Notes: a model not told the origin generated them from the letters alone. DNA of 64,000 nucleotides from Undaria pinnatifida (GCA_012845835.1 JABAKD010000025.1:21415923-21479922); one strand, 5' to 3'. Counted from the first letter of the stretch, positions 22,540 to 32,412 are shown. Numbers and translations: made by a program.

Positions 22540-24050
22540 CAGTCATGGATCGCTATCATTATTATTGTGCGCGTTCGAAGGTGACAGAGTGCAGTAGTGA
22601 AGGGAATTGGCGTGGAAAAGAACAGCGAGAATGTTTGGCTGGTGAGGGTCAGCCGGCGGTGGGTAATTTGTTTCAGCGACCCGGACTTCTATGGTCACCC
22701 CGTATTGTATCTCGGCGGCCGCTACCCCTGCAAAACACACCACCAACAGTTCCGGCCCCAGATTTTGCATACAGAACCGGGTGCTCCTGTACGGACGCTC
22801 GTGTCAACACAGCTGCGCATAGCTGTGCCTTACAGCCGTGCCTTACAGCAGTGCTCGTAGCTGGCATATGACGATTTTCTGTTGAACTATGACTTTTTTT
22901 TGTTCAACTGCTTCTGTCGTTGTGGCATATGTATGCGATTTTTTGTTGTTGACGGTGCAGCTCCCATGCAAGACACAGCAATAGCAACCTTGGCCCCACT
23001 CCCGCGGCCCCAGATATACAGAAGAACCGGCTGCTCCTGTACGGACGCCTGTTACAGCAGCTGTGCCTGCTCTCAGTGCAGTGTGCTCAAAACGTGTTAT
23101 TGTTCTAAATTACTGCTGCTGCAACTGCCGACAGCTGCTGCTGACGTGTTTTTTTTTGTGCAAAACACAGCAGCACAGCAACAGCAGTGCTGAACTGGTG
23201 GCCCTGTACAGACGCCCGTGTCAACATAGCTGTGCAGGTCTGCTCCTCTCAGCAGTGTGTAGGCCTGTGCCTCTCGGCAGTGTGCTTAGCTCTAGCTAGG
23301 GGCATTTTTTGTTCAACTATACCCTGCTGGAGTTGCTGTAAACGTGTTCAACCAAAAGAGGCAGCTGCTGTTTTTCTGACGTGTTTTTGGACTGTTGAGC
23401 CAACAGCCCGCCAACAGCCCGCCGACAGCCCACGGAAGCGGAAAGAAAAATGACAGTCCTGCGCCAGATTTTGGTATATAGACTGTTACAGCAGCTGTGC
23501 CTGCTCTCAGTGCAGTGTGCTCAAAACGTGTTATTGTTCTAAATTACTGCTGCTGCAACTGCCGACAGCTGCTGCTGACGTAGCACAGCAACAGCAGTGC
23601 TGAACTGGTGGCCCTGTACAGACGCCCGTGTCAACATAGCTGTGCAGGTCTGCTCCTCTCAGCAGTGTGTAGGCCTGTGCCTCTCGGCAGTGTGCTTAGC
23701 TCTAGCTAGGGGCATTTTTTGTTCAACTATACCCTGCTGGAGTTGCTGTAAACGTGTTCAACCAAAAGAGGCGGCTGTACAGACGCCCGTGTCAACATAG
23801 CTGTGCAGGTCTGCTCCTCTCAGCAGTGTGTAGGCCTGTGCCTCTCGGCAGTGTGCTTAGCTCTAGCTAGGGGCATTTTTTGTTCAACTATACCCTGCTG
23901 GAGTTGCTGTAAACGTGTTCAACCAAAAGAGGCGGCTACTGTTTTTCTGACGTGTTTTTGGACTGTTGAGCCAACAGCCCGCCAACAGCCCGCCGACAGC
24001 CCACGGAAGCGGAGAAAAAAATGACAGTCCTGCGTGAGATTTTGTATATA
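22540..24050 (+). repeat. Tandem repeat region, unit about 410 bp, Cys-rich frames
   Basis: Two near-identical units are offset by exactly 410 bp (TGAACTGGTG at 23191 and 23601). A third partial unit starts 162 bp after the second (near 23775-24050). Older, diverged relatives lie at 22545-22880 and 22960-23060. Each recent unit carries the same short Cys-rich plus frame (23187-23453, 23597-23800, 23803-24024). The DNA is almost identical, so frame conservation says nothing about selection. No signal peptide or known Cys framework was recognised. Confidence 0.8.
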
Positions 24051-24223
24051 GACATATAGTTTGTCGGACACTATTTGGAACCTTTCGGTATGATACCCAA
24101 CACTAACAAGGCCTATCGGGTGCATCGTGTGCCACGTCATGGTATACAGTTTTTTTTGTTACAAGGCTTAGTTTGGGTAAGCTATTGGTTAACCTCCTGC
24201 AAGTGATCAAACGGACTAATACC

Positions 24224-25495
24224 TGGTAGTGTGTTTGCGAAAGTACGTTTTTAGAAATTTACTTGTTCAAAAGTTGTCCCGAAGGTAAGATTTGCGGTAA
24301 ATTTCTGAAAAAAAGGCAAAAATGTACTTCATCGAAGGTAGGTTTTAATCAAAAGTTGCGGTAAAATTTTGTCTCTCTGTCTTATTGGCCTACAACGCAC
24401 CGAGCATTTGTCCGAGGCAGAACGCCTCTGCAAGGGCCTCATAGTGCCCCAACCACGGGACAAACAGGACAAGCACCGCTGTTTGCACAGCAGCAGCACA
24501 AGCAACGAACGCACGGAGGATGGAGCGGGTGGTACCCTGAGCACGACGCGCAGGCGTAACATCAGAGATATGCAGCAGGCCGGTGATGAACCGTCTGTTG
24601 CTGCCCTCTGCGTCCGTGACCAAGGGTTCATCGCTTGCTGCAAGCTGTGGTGAACTTCTCGCAGCTGGCGGAGTCGAACGCACGCGGAGAGGAGCCTCAA
24701 CGCAGAGAGCGACACCACGCGCCTTGATTGCGGCTATCGTGTGCCGCATCTGGCAAGATAGGACTCGTATCGGTCCATCTGTGCGACAGCAGCCACCGCG
24801 CTTCTCCAACATCACCGCGACTGAAGCGTGGCATGACTTTTGGTTTAGGGCAGAGGAGCAGAAACTCCTCTGCCCTAAACCGTTGCGTGCACTGCGGATT
24901 CTTCGCAGGGTGGTGCTTCGCAATAACAGGTCCACGTTCCATGGGGAACCTGCGCTTCGCCTTCCCTTCCGTCGCATGGGGAAGGCGTTGCTCTGCTTGT
25001 AGCACGTGTAATGAGGTAGTCCCTGCTCACAAGGAGTTTTTACGCGCGAGACAGACCGCCATACCTCTGATTTGTAGTCTGTTGGGTGCTTGCATGTACC
25101 GTGTTCCAGGTACTACTGCTGCACCTGAAACGAGAGGCTCGAGACTGGAGTACGTACAACGAGTACTCGTATCGTATAGTACTATACATAGTAACTCGTA
25201 TTGCTGCTGCTGTACGTATAGACAGACCCCCATACCTCTGATTTGTAGCCTGTTGGGTGCTTGCCTGTATTATACCGTGTACCAGGTATGCTGCACCTGG
25301 AACGAGAGGCTCGAGACTGGAGTACGTACAGCGAGTACTCGTATATCGTATAATACTACGAGTACTCGTACTGCTGCTGCTGCTGCTGCTGTATGTACTC
25401 GTACGTATATTACAATCGCGCACATCCCCGTTTCCCCTCTAAATTTCGGAGGCGTCGCCTGCAGGATTTTGTTTACCGCTAGCGCAAACACACCA
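24224..25495. mobile_element. Element with short inverted ends inserted in a TRIM LTR
   Basis: The outer sequence TGGTAGTGTGTTTGCG is mirrored at the other end by CGCAAACACACCA (25483-25495). The boundaries coincide with the break in the TRIM 5' LTR. The target duplication is unclear; the right flank has about three extra bases. It contains a 17-bp perfect hairpin (24842-24858 with 24865-24881) and a tandem pair of about 170 bp (about 25049-25216 and 25220-25370) built around CATACCTCTGATTTGTAG. Frames at 24390-24977 (minus) and 24728-25516 (plus) overlap and have no transposase motif. The central GC-rich part could be captured host sequence. Confidence 0.6.
24842..24881. repeat. 17-bp perfect inverted repeat with 6-base loop
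   Basis: GGTTTAGGGCAGAGGAG at 24842-24858 is exactly mirrored at 24865-24881. No T-run follows, so a simple terminator is unlikely. Confidence 0.85.
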
Positions 25496-25867
25496 AAGCC
25501 CCACCTAATTCCTTAACAAATGGCGTCGTCGACAGACCATGGGTTTTTGGGGTCTTGGGTTCAAGCCCCACATCCACCATAATAAACTTTTTCAGACTTT
25601 CCCCATGTCGAACTTGAAATATGCTCTCCCCGGTATACCCAGGAAATGAAACGGCTTGGATACTGACAGAGGTCCGCCGTATATCCGGCCGACCTGCTAT
25701 CCCGCCGTCTCAGGGGGGGAGAGTGTTATAAGGCTTAGTTTGGGTAAGCTATTGGTTAACCTTTTGCAAGTGGTCAAACGGACTAATACCCCACTAAGTC
25801 CTTAACATTGTTGGACACGCAGCTAGATAAAATATACTGGTACGTATATTCGTGATAAAAAATGGAT

Positions 25868-25970
25868 ACACTTCAGCTGTAAGATTGAGCAAGGAAGGAC
25901 AAAATATAATTTAATACACATTTTTTATTAAATAATAATAAAATACACTCCAGCTGCGAGATCGAATATG
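25868..25970. repeat. CCR 3'-end fragments
   Basis: Two diverged 3'-end pieces (ACACTTCAGCTGTAAGATTG near 25868 and ATACACTCCAGCTGCGAGAT near 25943), both minus, with AT-rich DNA between them. Confidence 0.6.
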
Positions 25971-26019
25971 ATATCATACTGCCGCTGTACCTAATGACCT
26001 GCTTATTATTAGTATTATG

Positions 26020-26570
26020 TACCTGGTAATAATTTAGTGCTCTCCGTTGAAGAACAGTTTACGGATTCGACGTGAAACCGTATGTCTCGAGCTTCATCAC
26101 TATTGATAGTATTCAGGGTGCCTTTACTACTCTGGTGACCCTTTCAGGGGACAAATTTACTTCAACTTAGTATGGAGAGGAATTTTGTGGCTCTAGAGGG
26201 GCTAAGGTAATTCAGGGAGTGCATTTCTTCCGTACGGAAGAACATATTATTATAGATTCGACGTGAAACCATATCATGGTTGAGGTGAAACCAGAAACCA
26301 GGTGATATTAGATGCCATGCTCACGTCAAGGCCATCATAGATGGGCGATGATGTGGGTGACGACGATGGGATAAGCAGGACGAGTCTAAGCCGCCCTACC
26401 CTACCTAGCCCTGTAGTGTCTGCTTTTTAGTATTCTAAGTCGGGAAATATTGCGTAAGCTTTGAGCCTGGCAAGCGAGCCTACGGAAAGCCAATAAATAA
26501 ATAGGAACCCATGAGGGACGCGCTTCCCAACACCGACCAAGCACGCATCCCGCGCTCGGACTACTGTGAC
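26020..26570 (-). repeat. Interspersed repeat, inverted copy at 41290-41700
   Basis: ATGGGCGATGATGTGGGTGA (near 26340), AGCAGGACG and a GGTTGAGGTGAAACC block are reverse complements of 41510-41660. The part around CCATGAGGGACGCGCTTCCC (near 26509) matches 41350-41380. Inside, GATTCGACGTGAAACC occurs twice (26055, 26258), suggesting a small internal duplication. Confidence 0.6.
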
Positions 26571-26579
26571 AATTGTCAG

Positions 26580-26625
26580 CGGTCGCCCCCCGGTGGCGAG
26601 TCAGGTTATTCTCGAGCCTCGGGTA
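26580..26625 (+). mobile_element. SINE-1 head fragment
   Basis: GGTCGCCCCCCGGTGGCGAG and TCAGGTTATTCTCGAGCCT match the SINE-1 tRNA-like head. The body is absent. Confidence 0.55.
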
Positions 26626-26849
26626 TGTGTGTGTGTTCTTCACATTAAACCGTTCTTCTACTCGTCGACATCCAGCACACCCAGTGTCCGTACTGATTCT
26701 TCACCCTAGAAAGATCAGCTCTGTGGTCACAAGCTACGACACAGAGATAATGCATCGTAATGCATTCGACAACGCAATGTCATGCCCTAGTACTGGGTAC
26801 GACAGGCACAACATACATACGTCAGCAACAGAAATACATTGGAAGAGAG

Positions 26850-27235
26850 AATACGAAATAAACAAAAACAAAAACAAAAACAAAATAATAATAAGAAAAC
26901 ATATAAAAACAAAGATAAAAATAAAACAAAAATGAAACAAACAAAATGAAGGGGAAATCGAAGAAACAACCCAACCGGAAAGGAGAGCCAAAGCTCGGAA
27001 AAGAAACATAATAAAAATAAAATAAAATAAAGTAAGGTAAAACCAAAATAAGATAATCCGAACACGAGCCAAAAACCTGGACACGCAAGGAGGGAACAAA
27101 GGGGAAAAAAATACCTCAGAAAAAGAAGAAAAGTGCTACGTAACTACTAGTCGGCCTGGTACCTTGCTACCCTGTCTGCCATCTCCTTCCTGCCTTCGTC
27201 CACCGCGGTCTCCCTTCTATTCCTCCTGTTGCCCC
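26850..27235 (-). pseudogene. LINE 3' end: C-terminal codons and T-rich 3' untranslated region
   Basis: On the minus strand a frame ends with AVDEGRKEMADRVARYQAD-stop (about 27150-27210). This parallels the LINE end at 6222-6300 (EASKKEMADELARNQVGY-stop) at protein level while the flanking DNA differs. Downstream is a long T/pyrimidine-rich stretch, seen on the plus strand as A-rich 26850-27120. Frames in that stretch, such as 26734-27099, are low-complexity Phe/Leu artefacts. Confidence 0.6.
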
Positions 27236-27299
27236 CCCTGCCCCCACTCCCTTGGACGGCTTTCCTTCTACTCCTCCTGTTTCCCCCCCTCCCCCCTTT

Positions 27300-27540
27300 G
27301 TGTTCTTCTCATTAAACCAAAATACCTTGTAAAAGAGAGAAACAACGAAAGAAACCAAGACAAAACAAATAAATAATAAATAAATAAATAAAAAGGGGAG
27401 CCAAAGCTCGGGAGATAGAAACATACCCCGAGCATGAGCCAAAATGGACATGCAAGGGGGAAAGAAAGGGAAAAAAATACCCCGGAAAAAAGGAAACAAG
27501 TAAAAGAAGGAAGACTGGGAGGGTCAAATAAATAGTCTAG
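27300..27540 (-). repeat. Second copy of the LINE 3' untranslated region
   Basis: CCAAAGCTCGG, GAGCCAAAA and GGGAAAAAAATACC repeat the order at 26985-27120, about 390 bp apart. It looks like a tandem or template-jump duplication of the LINE tail. Confidence 0.55.
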
Positions 27541-27544
27541 TCTA

Positions 27545-27798
27545 ATAGGTCAGTTTTGTGAGTTCGAATCTCCCCGAGTGCATACTCGTACAAATTCGTG
27601 GGGCCTTTTTCTAATGCACACATTGATTTGAGGAAAGGGCGAGAGCGTGATTTAGCAACACTCGAGATGAAAAATCGACCAGCACTGAGGTTGCTGAATG
27701 AACCCTATGCGCGCTAAAGATTGAAGGCAAGCACCCGGGGGCAGAAAGGACGACACCTGTGACCACGGCATGTGTCCAGAAGCTGAATAGTAGATGTG
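27545..27798 (+). mobile_element. SINE-1 copy lacking the A-box head
   Basis: It starts just before the B box (GAGTTCGAATCTCC) and contains the full body to GAAGCTGAATAGTAG. It meets the next copy tail to tail. Confidence 0.7.
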
Positions 27799-28062
27799 GT
27801 CACAGGTGTCGTCCCTTCTTCCCCCCAGTCCTTGCCTTCAATTTTTATCGCGCATCTAGGCAGTAGGGTTCAGCAATTCCACTGCTCGTCCGATTTTTCA
27901 TCCGAGTGTTGCTAACTAACGCTTTCGCGCTTTCCGCAAGTCAATTTGTGCACAAGAAAAAGTCCCCATGATTTTTTGCACTCGGGGGGTTTCGAATTCA
28001 CGCAACTGACTTACACCAGGCTCGAGGATAACCTGATACGCCACCGGGGTGACCGGCCATAT
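27799..28062 (-). mobile_element. SINE-1 copy, inverted, tail to tail with the previous one
   Basis: The reverse-orientation body runs from TCACAGGTGTCGTCCCTTC to the A-box complement CCTGATACGCCACCGGGG. Together with 27545-27798 it forms an imperfect inverted repeat of about 250-bp arms with almost no spacer. Confidence 0.75.
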
Positions 28063-28075
28063 AGTACAAGTACAT

Positions 28076-28118
<43 letters not shown>

Positions 28119-28175
28119 GCTGCCGGGGCGACCGGCCATATAGTACAAGTACATAGCTGCTGCTGCTGCTGCTGA
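28063..28175. repeat. CTG triplet runs flanked by a duplicated SINE head
   Basis: A run of CTG (about 28078-28118) and a shorter one (about 28157-28175) each follow GCGACCGGCCATATAGTAC-type sequence. The unit of head plus AGTACAAGTACAT plus CTG run is duplicated. Poly-Ala/Leu frames here are artefacts. Confidence 0.75.
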
Positions 28176-28755
28176 GGCATCAATATCAAAATTATAGTAC
28201 GTATGCACGATGAGTACACGCTCCCACAACGAATGAAGGGACGGTGCTTATCGTTACGAGCAGTGCGTGCACGATATAATTGTCGCTCTATACATGGGTT
28301 CGTCGGGAGCTTGTGCGAATCGTATTACACACCAGGCATACCGTTGGGTTTAGGCGAGGAGCGAGAGCTGCACGACGCCCATTGTCACCGGGTCTCTTGC
28401 TGCACGACTTTGGAGACAATAACATATAGCACGTGATCTTGTCGTGCGCTACATCCATTCGTCTTTCAACGCTGCGTCTCCGGCCGATTTATCAGACCGA
28501 TATTTTCGCCTGTGGGGGTACGAAGCATATATATACCACAGGAGGTAAGTGGTGCTGCTACTTCAGGTGAATGTCACAGCCGTTCGCGATAACGGACGCT
28601 GCTGTACCTGTACAGTTTCAATGTACTACTTGTACCAGGTATTTCATACATAGCAGGTTGGGTGAAAATGGGCAGGACTCGCTAATATGGCACCGAACAT
28701 CGTATCGCAAGCTCGAGCGGTCTGTTAACATCAGGACATTAGAATAGTCTAGTCT
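28176..28755. other. Low-copy DNA, no gene recognised
   Basis: Frames are under 80 codons and no family was seen. A TAGTCTAGTCTA motif lies near 28746. Confidence 0.4.
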
Positions 28756-28759
28756 AAAT

Positions 28760-29085
28760 ATTTTATTTTTTCTTCATCCCATTTATTATCCTTGCACTGC
28801 TCTCGCGCCTCCTCCAAGTCGGAACTCAGATCCGGGGTCACATAGCGGGCACTCTTCCCCCCCTCACACTACGGTTCGTGCCTTCATATTTATCGCCGCG
28901 AGAACAATTCAGCATTTTCTTCCCTCGTCGACTCGCGTCAAATGGGGCCTACTCACACGCTGCTAGGCGCTCTCAACAGCTGATCCCTTCGTTCTTCCAT
29001 TTTTTTTGCAAATAACTTCAAAATCTCACCAAGGTGGGAATCGAACCCAAGGACCAAAGCTATTTAGTAGTATTCGAGGGCATAT
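28760..29085 (-). mobile_element. SINE-2 copy
   Basis: Reverse orientation: body with CCTCGTCGACTCGCGTC and ACGCTGCTAGGCGC, then the B-box complement GGTGGGAATCGAACCC near 29033. The A-box side is truncated at GAGGGCATATG. It matches 37510-37865. Confidence 0.65.
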
Positions 29086-29091
29086 GATATA

Positions 29092-29450
29092 TTTTAAAAA
29101 TCAAAATACACTCCAGCTGTGAGATCGAATACTTTGTCGAAACTCATCTTTGCAAGCTGTGTGTGATACTCCGACCGCGCGTTATACGGGTTGTGTGTCC
29201 TCATTAGACTAAGGATATAGGTCGGCGTCTCCCCTTGCAACTGCAGCAGTGCAGCTATCAGTGATGTTAGGCAGTCTATGCGCGGAAACTATAAAACCCG
29301 TTTTTGAGGGGGACAAAAGCTGACAGCTGTGGAAGGGAATGCATCAGTTTATCAAGTGTATCATCCTGTAAGTCGAATAACCGGCGGAGTTTTGAAGGAC
29401 GTGGGGGCCTGATTTTGATCAAAAGGGGGGCGGGAGGGGGGGAAGGGGGT
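29092..29450 (-). repeat. CCR copy, minus orientation
   Basis: The 3' end is at ATACACTCCAGCTGTGAGAT (29105) and the copy runs back to the G-tract near 29445. It carries a 5-bp insertion (TCATTAGACTAAGG) shared, in complement, with the copy near 40880. Confidence 0.75.
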
Positions 29451-29858
29451 ATATGGTATTATTAGCCACTATTCCACCGGAGCGACCGGCAAACCAGGTA
29501 TCCACTAAAAAAGTGCAAGAAATGGAAACTGGAACAACAACAGGCGGTTCAATGTGAGTTGACCTGCTCACGGATAGTGACCGATAGGGGGCCGCGAACG
29601 AGTAGTAAGTCCCTACCAACTAATAAGAAAGTAACATGGCTCATTTTCCGGCGTACGCTAAGAAAATTGGACACAAGTAGCGGCGAGCGATACACTTCAT
29701 CCTATTCAATAATAATAGGCCATATATGCTCAAGGTTGTTCAGGGGTGATGTCACAATAACAATCTGAGGCATCCCAGATATGAGTTTCATATTTCAAGG
29801 ATATCTTGTTAGCCAGCCCAAACCATACCATACTACTACTGTTTATCGTGATTGCCAC
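29451..29858. other. Low-copy DNA, no gene recognised
   Basis: Short frames only; nothing recognised. Confidence 0.4.
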
Positions 29859-29871
29859 GTCATTAATATAT

Positions 29872-29997
29872 TATAAAAATTAAAATACACTCCAGCTGTG
29901 AGATCGAAGATTTCGTCGAAACTCATCTTTGCAAGCTGTGTGTGATACTCCGATCGCGCGCATTACGAGTTGTGTGTCCTCATTAAGGATATAGGTC
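29872..29997 (-). mobile_element. 5'-truncated 126-bp CCR copy with 13-bp target duplication
   Basis: GTCATTAATATAT occurs at 29859-29871 and again at 29998-30010, exactly flanking the family 3' end. The copy keeps only the last 126 bp: from GACCTATATCC in family orientation to GGAGTGT and the AT-rich tail. A long, exact target duplication with 5' truncation is what target-primed reverse transcription leaves behind. This is the cleanest evidence that the CCR family moves by retroposition. Confidence 0.85.
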
Positions 29998-30119
29998 GTC
30001 ATTAATATATATATGTGAAATACGGGAAGCTGGAAACGGAAATACACCCAATAAACGAAAACAGCACAGCCGCAGAAAAATAGCTCTATAGACTATGCAT
30101 ATATATATATATATATATA

Positions 30120-30365
30120 AATGACAAGAATGCACTTCAGCTTTGAGACCGAGCATGAAGGTTTTGTTATAAAAACTCAGCGTTTTGCAAGCTGCGTGTG
30201 ATACTTCGATCGCGCGTGTTACGGGTCGTGTATACCCTCGTGAAGGGTACAGGTCGGTGACTCCCTTGGTAATGCCAGGGTCAACATGACCAAGACGTTC
30301 AACCTTGTTCTGCGCACGGAAACTGTATAACCCGCATTGAGGGGGACGAAACCAGACATCTGTAG
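30120..30365 (-). repeat. Diverged CCR copy
   Basis: The order of blocks is conserved (GCACTTCAGCTTTGAGACCG, TTGCAAGCTGCGTGTGATAC, TTGCG-type palindrome, GCGCACGGAAACTGTATAAC) with many substitutions. A TA dinucleotide run precedes it (30101-30118). Confidence 0.65.
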
Positions 30366-31860
30366 AATTCAGTATGCACGAAACAATAAGAGTGTTATAG
30401 TGTGAGTAAACTTTTTGGAGTGGGCTATTTGAGTTTGCCGAGCTCGTACGCAAGTTTTTGTGTAGTCCCTTCATATAATGAACAGTCCGGTGAACGAGGC
30501 ACTGCATGGTAACAGCAGAGATACAAGGTTTTACGTGCTTGTTGGAACATCTAAAGGGTTGCGGGATGTCGATGCCGTCATAATTCCGGCAACGAATGCA
30601 ATAGGTATTTGTCCCCACCTGATACAGCCTTGCTCGTCGTCGGATGAAACAAATCCCGCACCTTCGTTCCTCAGCTGATCCAGCAACTCCCTCCTTGAGG
30701 CCAAAAGCAACGCACTCCTTGAGGCCACCTCCTCTCTTATTAATGTAGAAAACACCTCCGTCCTGTAGATACGATATGTCGTGTCTGATTCTGCGCTTTC
30801 TACAATAAGTAGTAGACTCAGAACACCGCGAGGTTCTTGACCATCCTTGTAAGGGGCTCCCCTCCCGCTTGTCTCCGTTCCCAAGGGCCGCTCGCCTTCG
30901 TTGCCGAAGGCTGTATGCAGAGGAATGTCTGCTTTGATAACACGTTGTTTCGGCGTACCGCCGGTTGTGTACCAGTCAAGGTGGCAGCCGTGATTTCGTC
31001 ACGTCGTGGCTGAGGGGGGAATTGGGACGAGAACTAGAGACAACCCATCCGCTTCTCCGTTCTCGATGCGGTTGGGCGTGTTTCGCTGCGCCTATCAACC
31101 GTTGTTCGGTGGTGGGCACACGGTACTACGAACAGAATCAGCAGCGCACATCAACGCCCCGCTATGGAAGCGGATTGTCGTGCTTACGGCCATAGCGTCA
31201 TATCCCGTCGATTCGGAATTTGTTTTTTTTCATCCCGCACGTATTTTCCTCGCATCAGGTACGGTAGTACAGCAGCAGCGGACATTAATGTCGATATGAA
31301 AGCGGATTGCCTTGCTTACGGCCATAGCGTCATATATCCCGTACATTCGAACTTCTTTTTTTTCTCCATCCCAGTTATTATCCTCGTGCCATAGACTACT
31401 CTCTCTCTCTCCATCCCAAGAGTATAACTCAGATCCGTTTGAACCTTGTCTATGAATCTTGTCGACAGTTCTTCTTTTCAGATAGTATAGTCTATGGGAT
31501 GAAAGGGTGGAAACACCTCCACGGAGGTGGTTCCACCCCGTCGGCGAAAATAGCCAAAGAAGAGTAGAAGCATGGCTGTGCTGATAAATCACCTACTACT
31601 ACTACCGTGTGCATTCTCTCCGGCGGTAAAGAAGAACTATCTACCTCTGTGTCCTTGTTCTTATTCAACTTCTGAGAACGTTCCTTCTCTGCATTACGCA
31701 AAAAATGTATAAATCCTTCTGAATTATGCATGCTCGTAGTGGGGTGGGTGGGTGGAGTCCCAACTCTTCATCTAATTCCTGCTTCGTGCGAAGAAAGCAG
31801 AGGTTACCACGAGTGAATCTTAAAAACCGACAGACTGCTCCTGCATGAGGCGTTCCTCCA
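30366..31860. other. Low-copy stretch with one internal tandem duplication
   Basis: No recognised gene. A unit of about 131 bp is tandemly repeated near 31169-31390 (AGCGGATTG, TTACGGCCATAGCGTCATAT). The minus frame 30531-30884 (117 codons) has no domain I know. A stretch at 31440-31530 (CTTGTCGACAGTTCT, ATGAAAGGGTGGAAACACCT) recurs at 32330-32395, flanking the SINE between them. Confidence 0.4.
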
Positions 31861-31871
31861 GGCGGGGAGTG

Positions 31872-32260
31872 CATGCCGGTCGCCCCGGTGGCGTATCAGG
31901 TTATCCTCGAGCCTGGTATAGGTCAGTTTCGTGAGTTCGAATCCCCCCGAGTGTAGGTCTATACTCGTATAAATTACCAACAACGCAGCTTGCAAAGATG
32001 ACTGTTGACCTGAAATTCGTCGAACTAACGGCTGACGTCCTTGAAATATTTTTTATATAATTCGTGGGTTCTTTTTCTTGCGCACAAATTCACTTGCGGA
32101 ACACGCGAGAACGTGAGTTAGCAACACTCGATGAAATGTCAACGGGAAGTGAGATTGCTGAACCATATGCGCGATAAAAGTTGAAGGCGAGAACCGGGGG
32201 GGAGAAGGGACGACACCTGTGACCACGGCTTGTCCAGAAGCTGCGAAGTAGAAGTGTGTT
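31872..32260 (+). mobile_element. SINE-1 copy interrupted by a short CCR insertion
   Basis: The head GGTCGCCCCGGTGGCG, A box TGGCGTATCAGG and B box GAGTTCGAATCC are all present. At 31978-32064 the body is interrupted by about 87 bp resembling the CCR 3' end. It then resumes at TTCGTGGG and runs to GAAGCTGCGAAGTAG. Confidence 0.8.
31978..32064 (+). mobile_element. Minimal CCR-like 3'-end insertion inside a SINE
   Basis: GCAGCTTGCAAAGATGA matches the CCR 3' end, and the insert ends in TTTTTTATATAATT. The SINE sequence resumes after a short repeat of AATT. The middle is diverged, so it may belong to a sister subfamily. Confidence 0.6.
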
Positions 32261-32412
32261 AAAACAAAACAAAACAGAGCACTGTGTTCAAGTGTTTTCT
32301 ATCTTCCTCTCCCTGAGGATAGATTTGTGTCTTGTCGACAGTTCTCCTTTCCAGATAGTATGAGATGAAAGGGTGGAAACACCTCCCGCTGTCGGTGCTA
32401 CCCCCGCCCTTA

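Larger units (their letters stand above)
24157..25807 (+). mobile_element. TRIM-like mini LTR retrotransposon, 5' LTR split by an insertion
   Basis: The 3' LTR at 25724-25807 is 84 bp and runs from TGTTATAAGG to CTTAACA. It is preceded by a purine tract (AGGGGGGGAGAG). The first 67 bp of the 5' LTR are at 24157-24223 and its last 18 or so at about 25501-25518. Between them lies a separate 1.27-kb element. The internal region (25519-25723) matches the intact copy at 38486-38856. A clear target duplication is not visible around this copy. Confidence 0.75.

Noticed and set aside
22540-24050. CRISPR array
   Set aside because: The units are hundreds of bases long and nearly identical throughout. 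There is no short repeat/variable spacer alternation, and the genome context is eukaryotic.
24390-25516. 195- and 262-codon overlapping frames as a transposase gene
   Set aside because: No DDE/DDD or hAT dimerisation motif, and the two frames are on opposite strands of the same GC-rich segment. They lie within the inverted-end element.
26734-27527. Phe/Leu-rich minus frames as membrane proteins
   Set aside because: Low-complexity translation of the T-rich LINE tail; hydrophobicity is a composition artefact. The same applies to 45289-45643.
28063-28175. Poly-Ala/poly-Gln frames around the CTG run
   Set aside because: Microsatellite translation in all frames; no surrounding gene.
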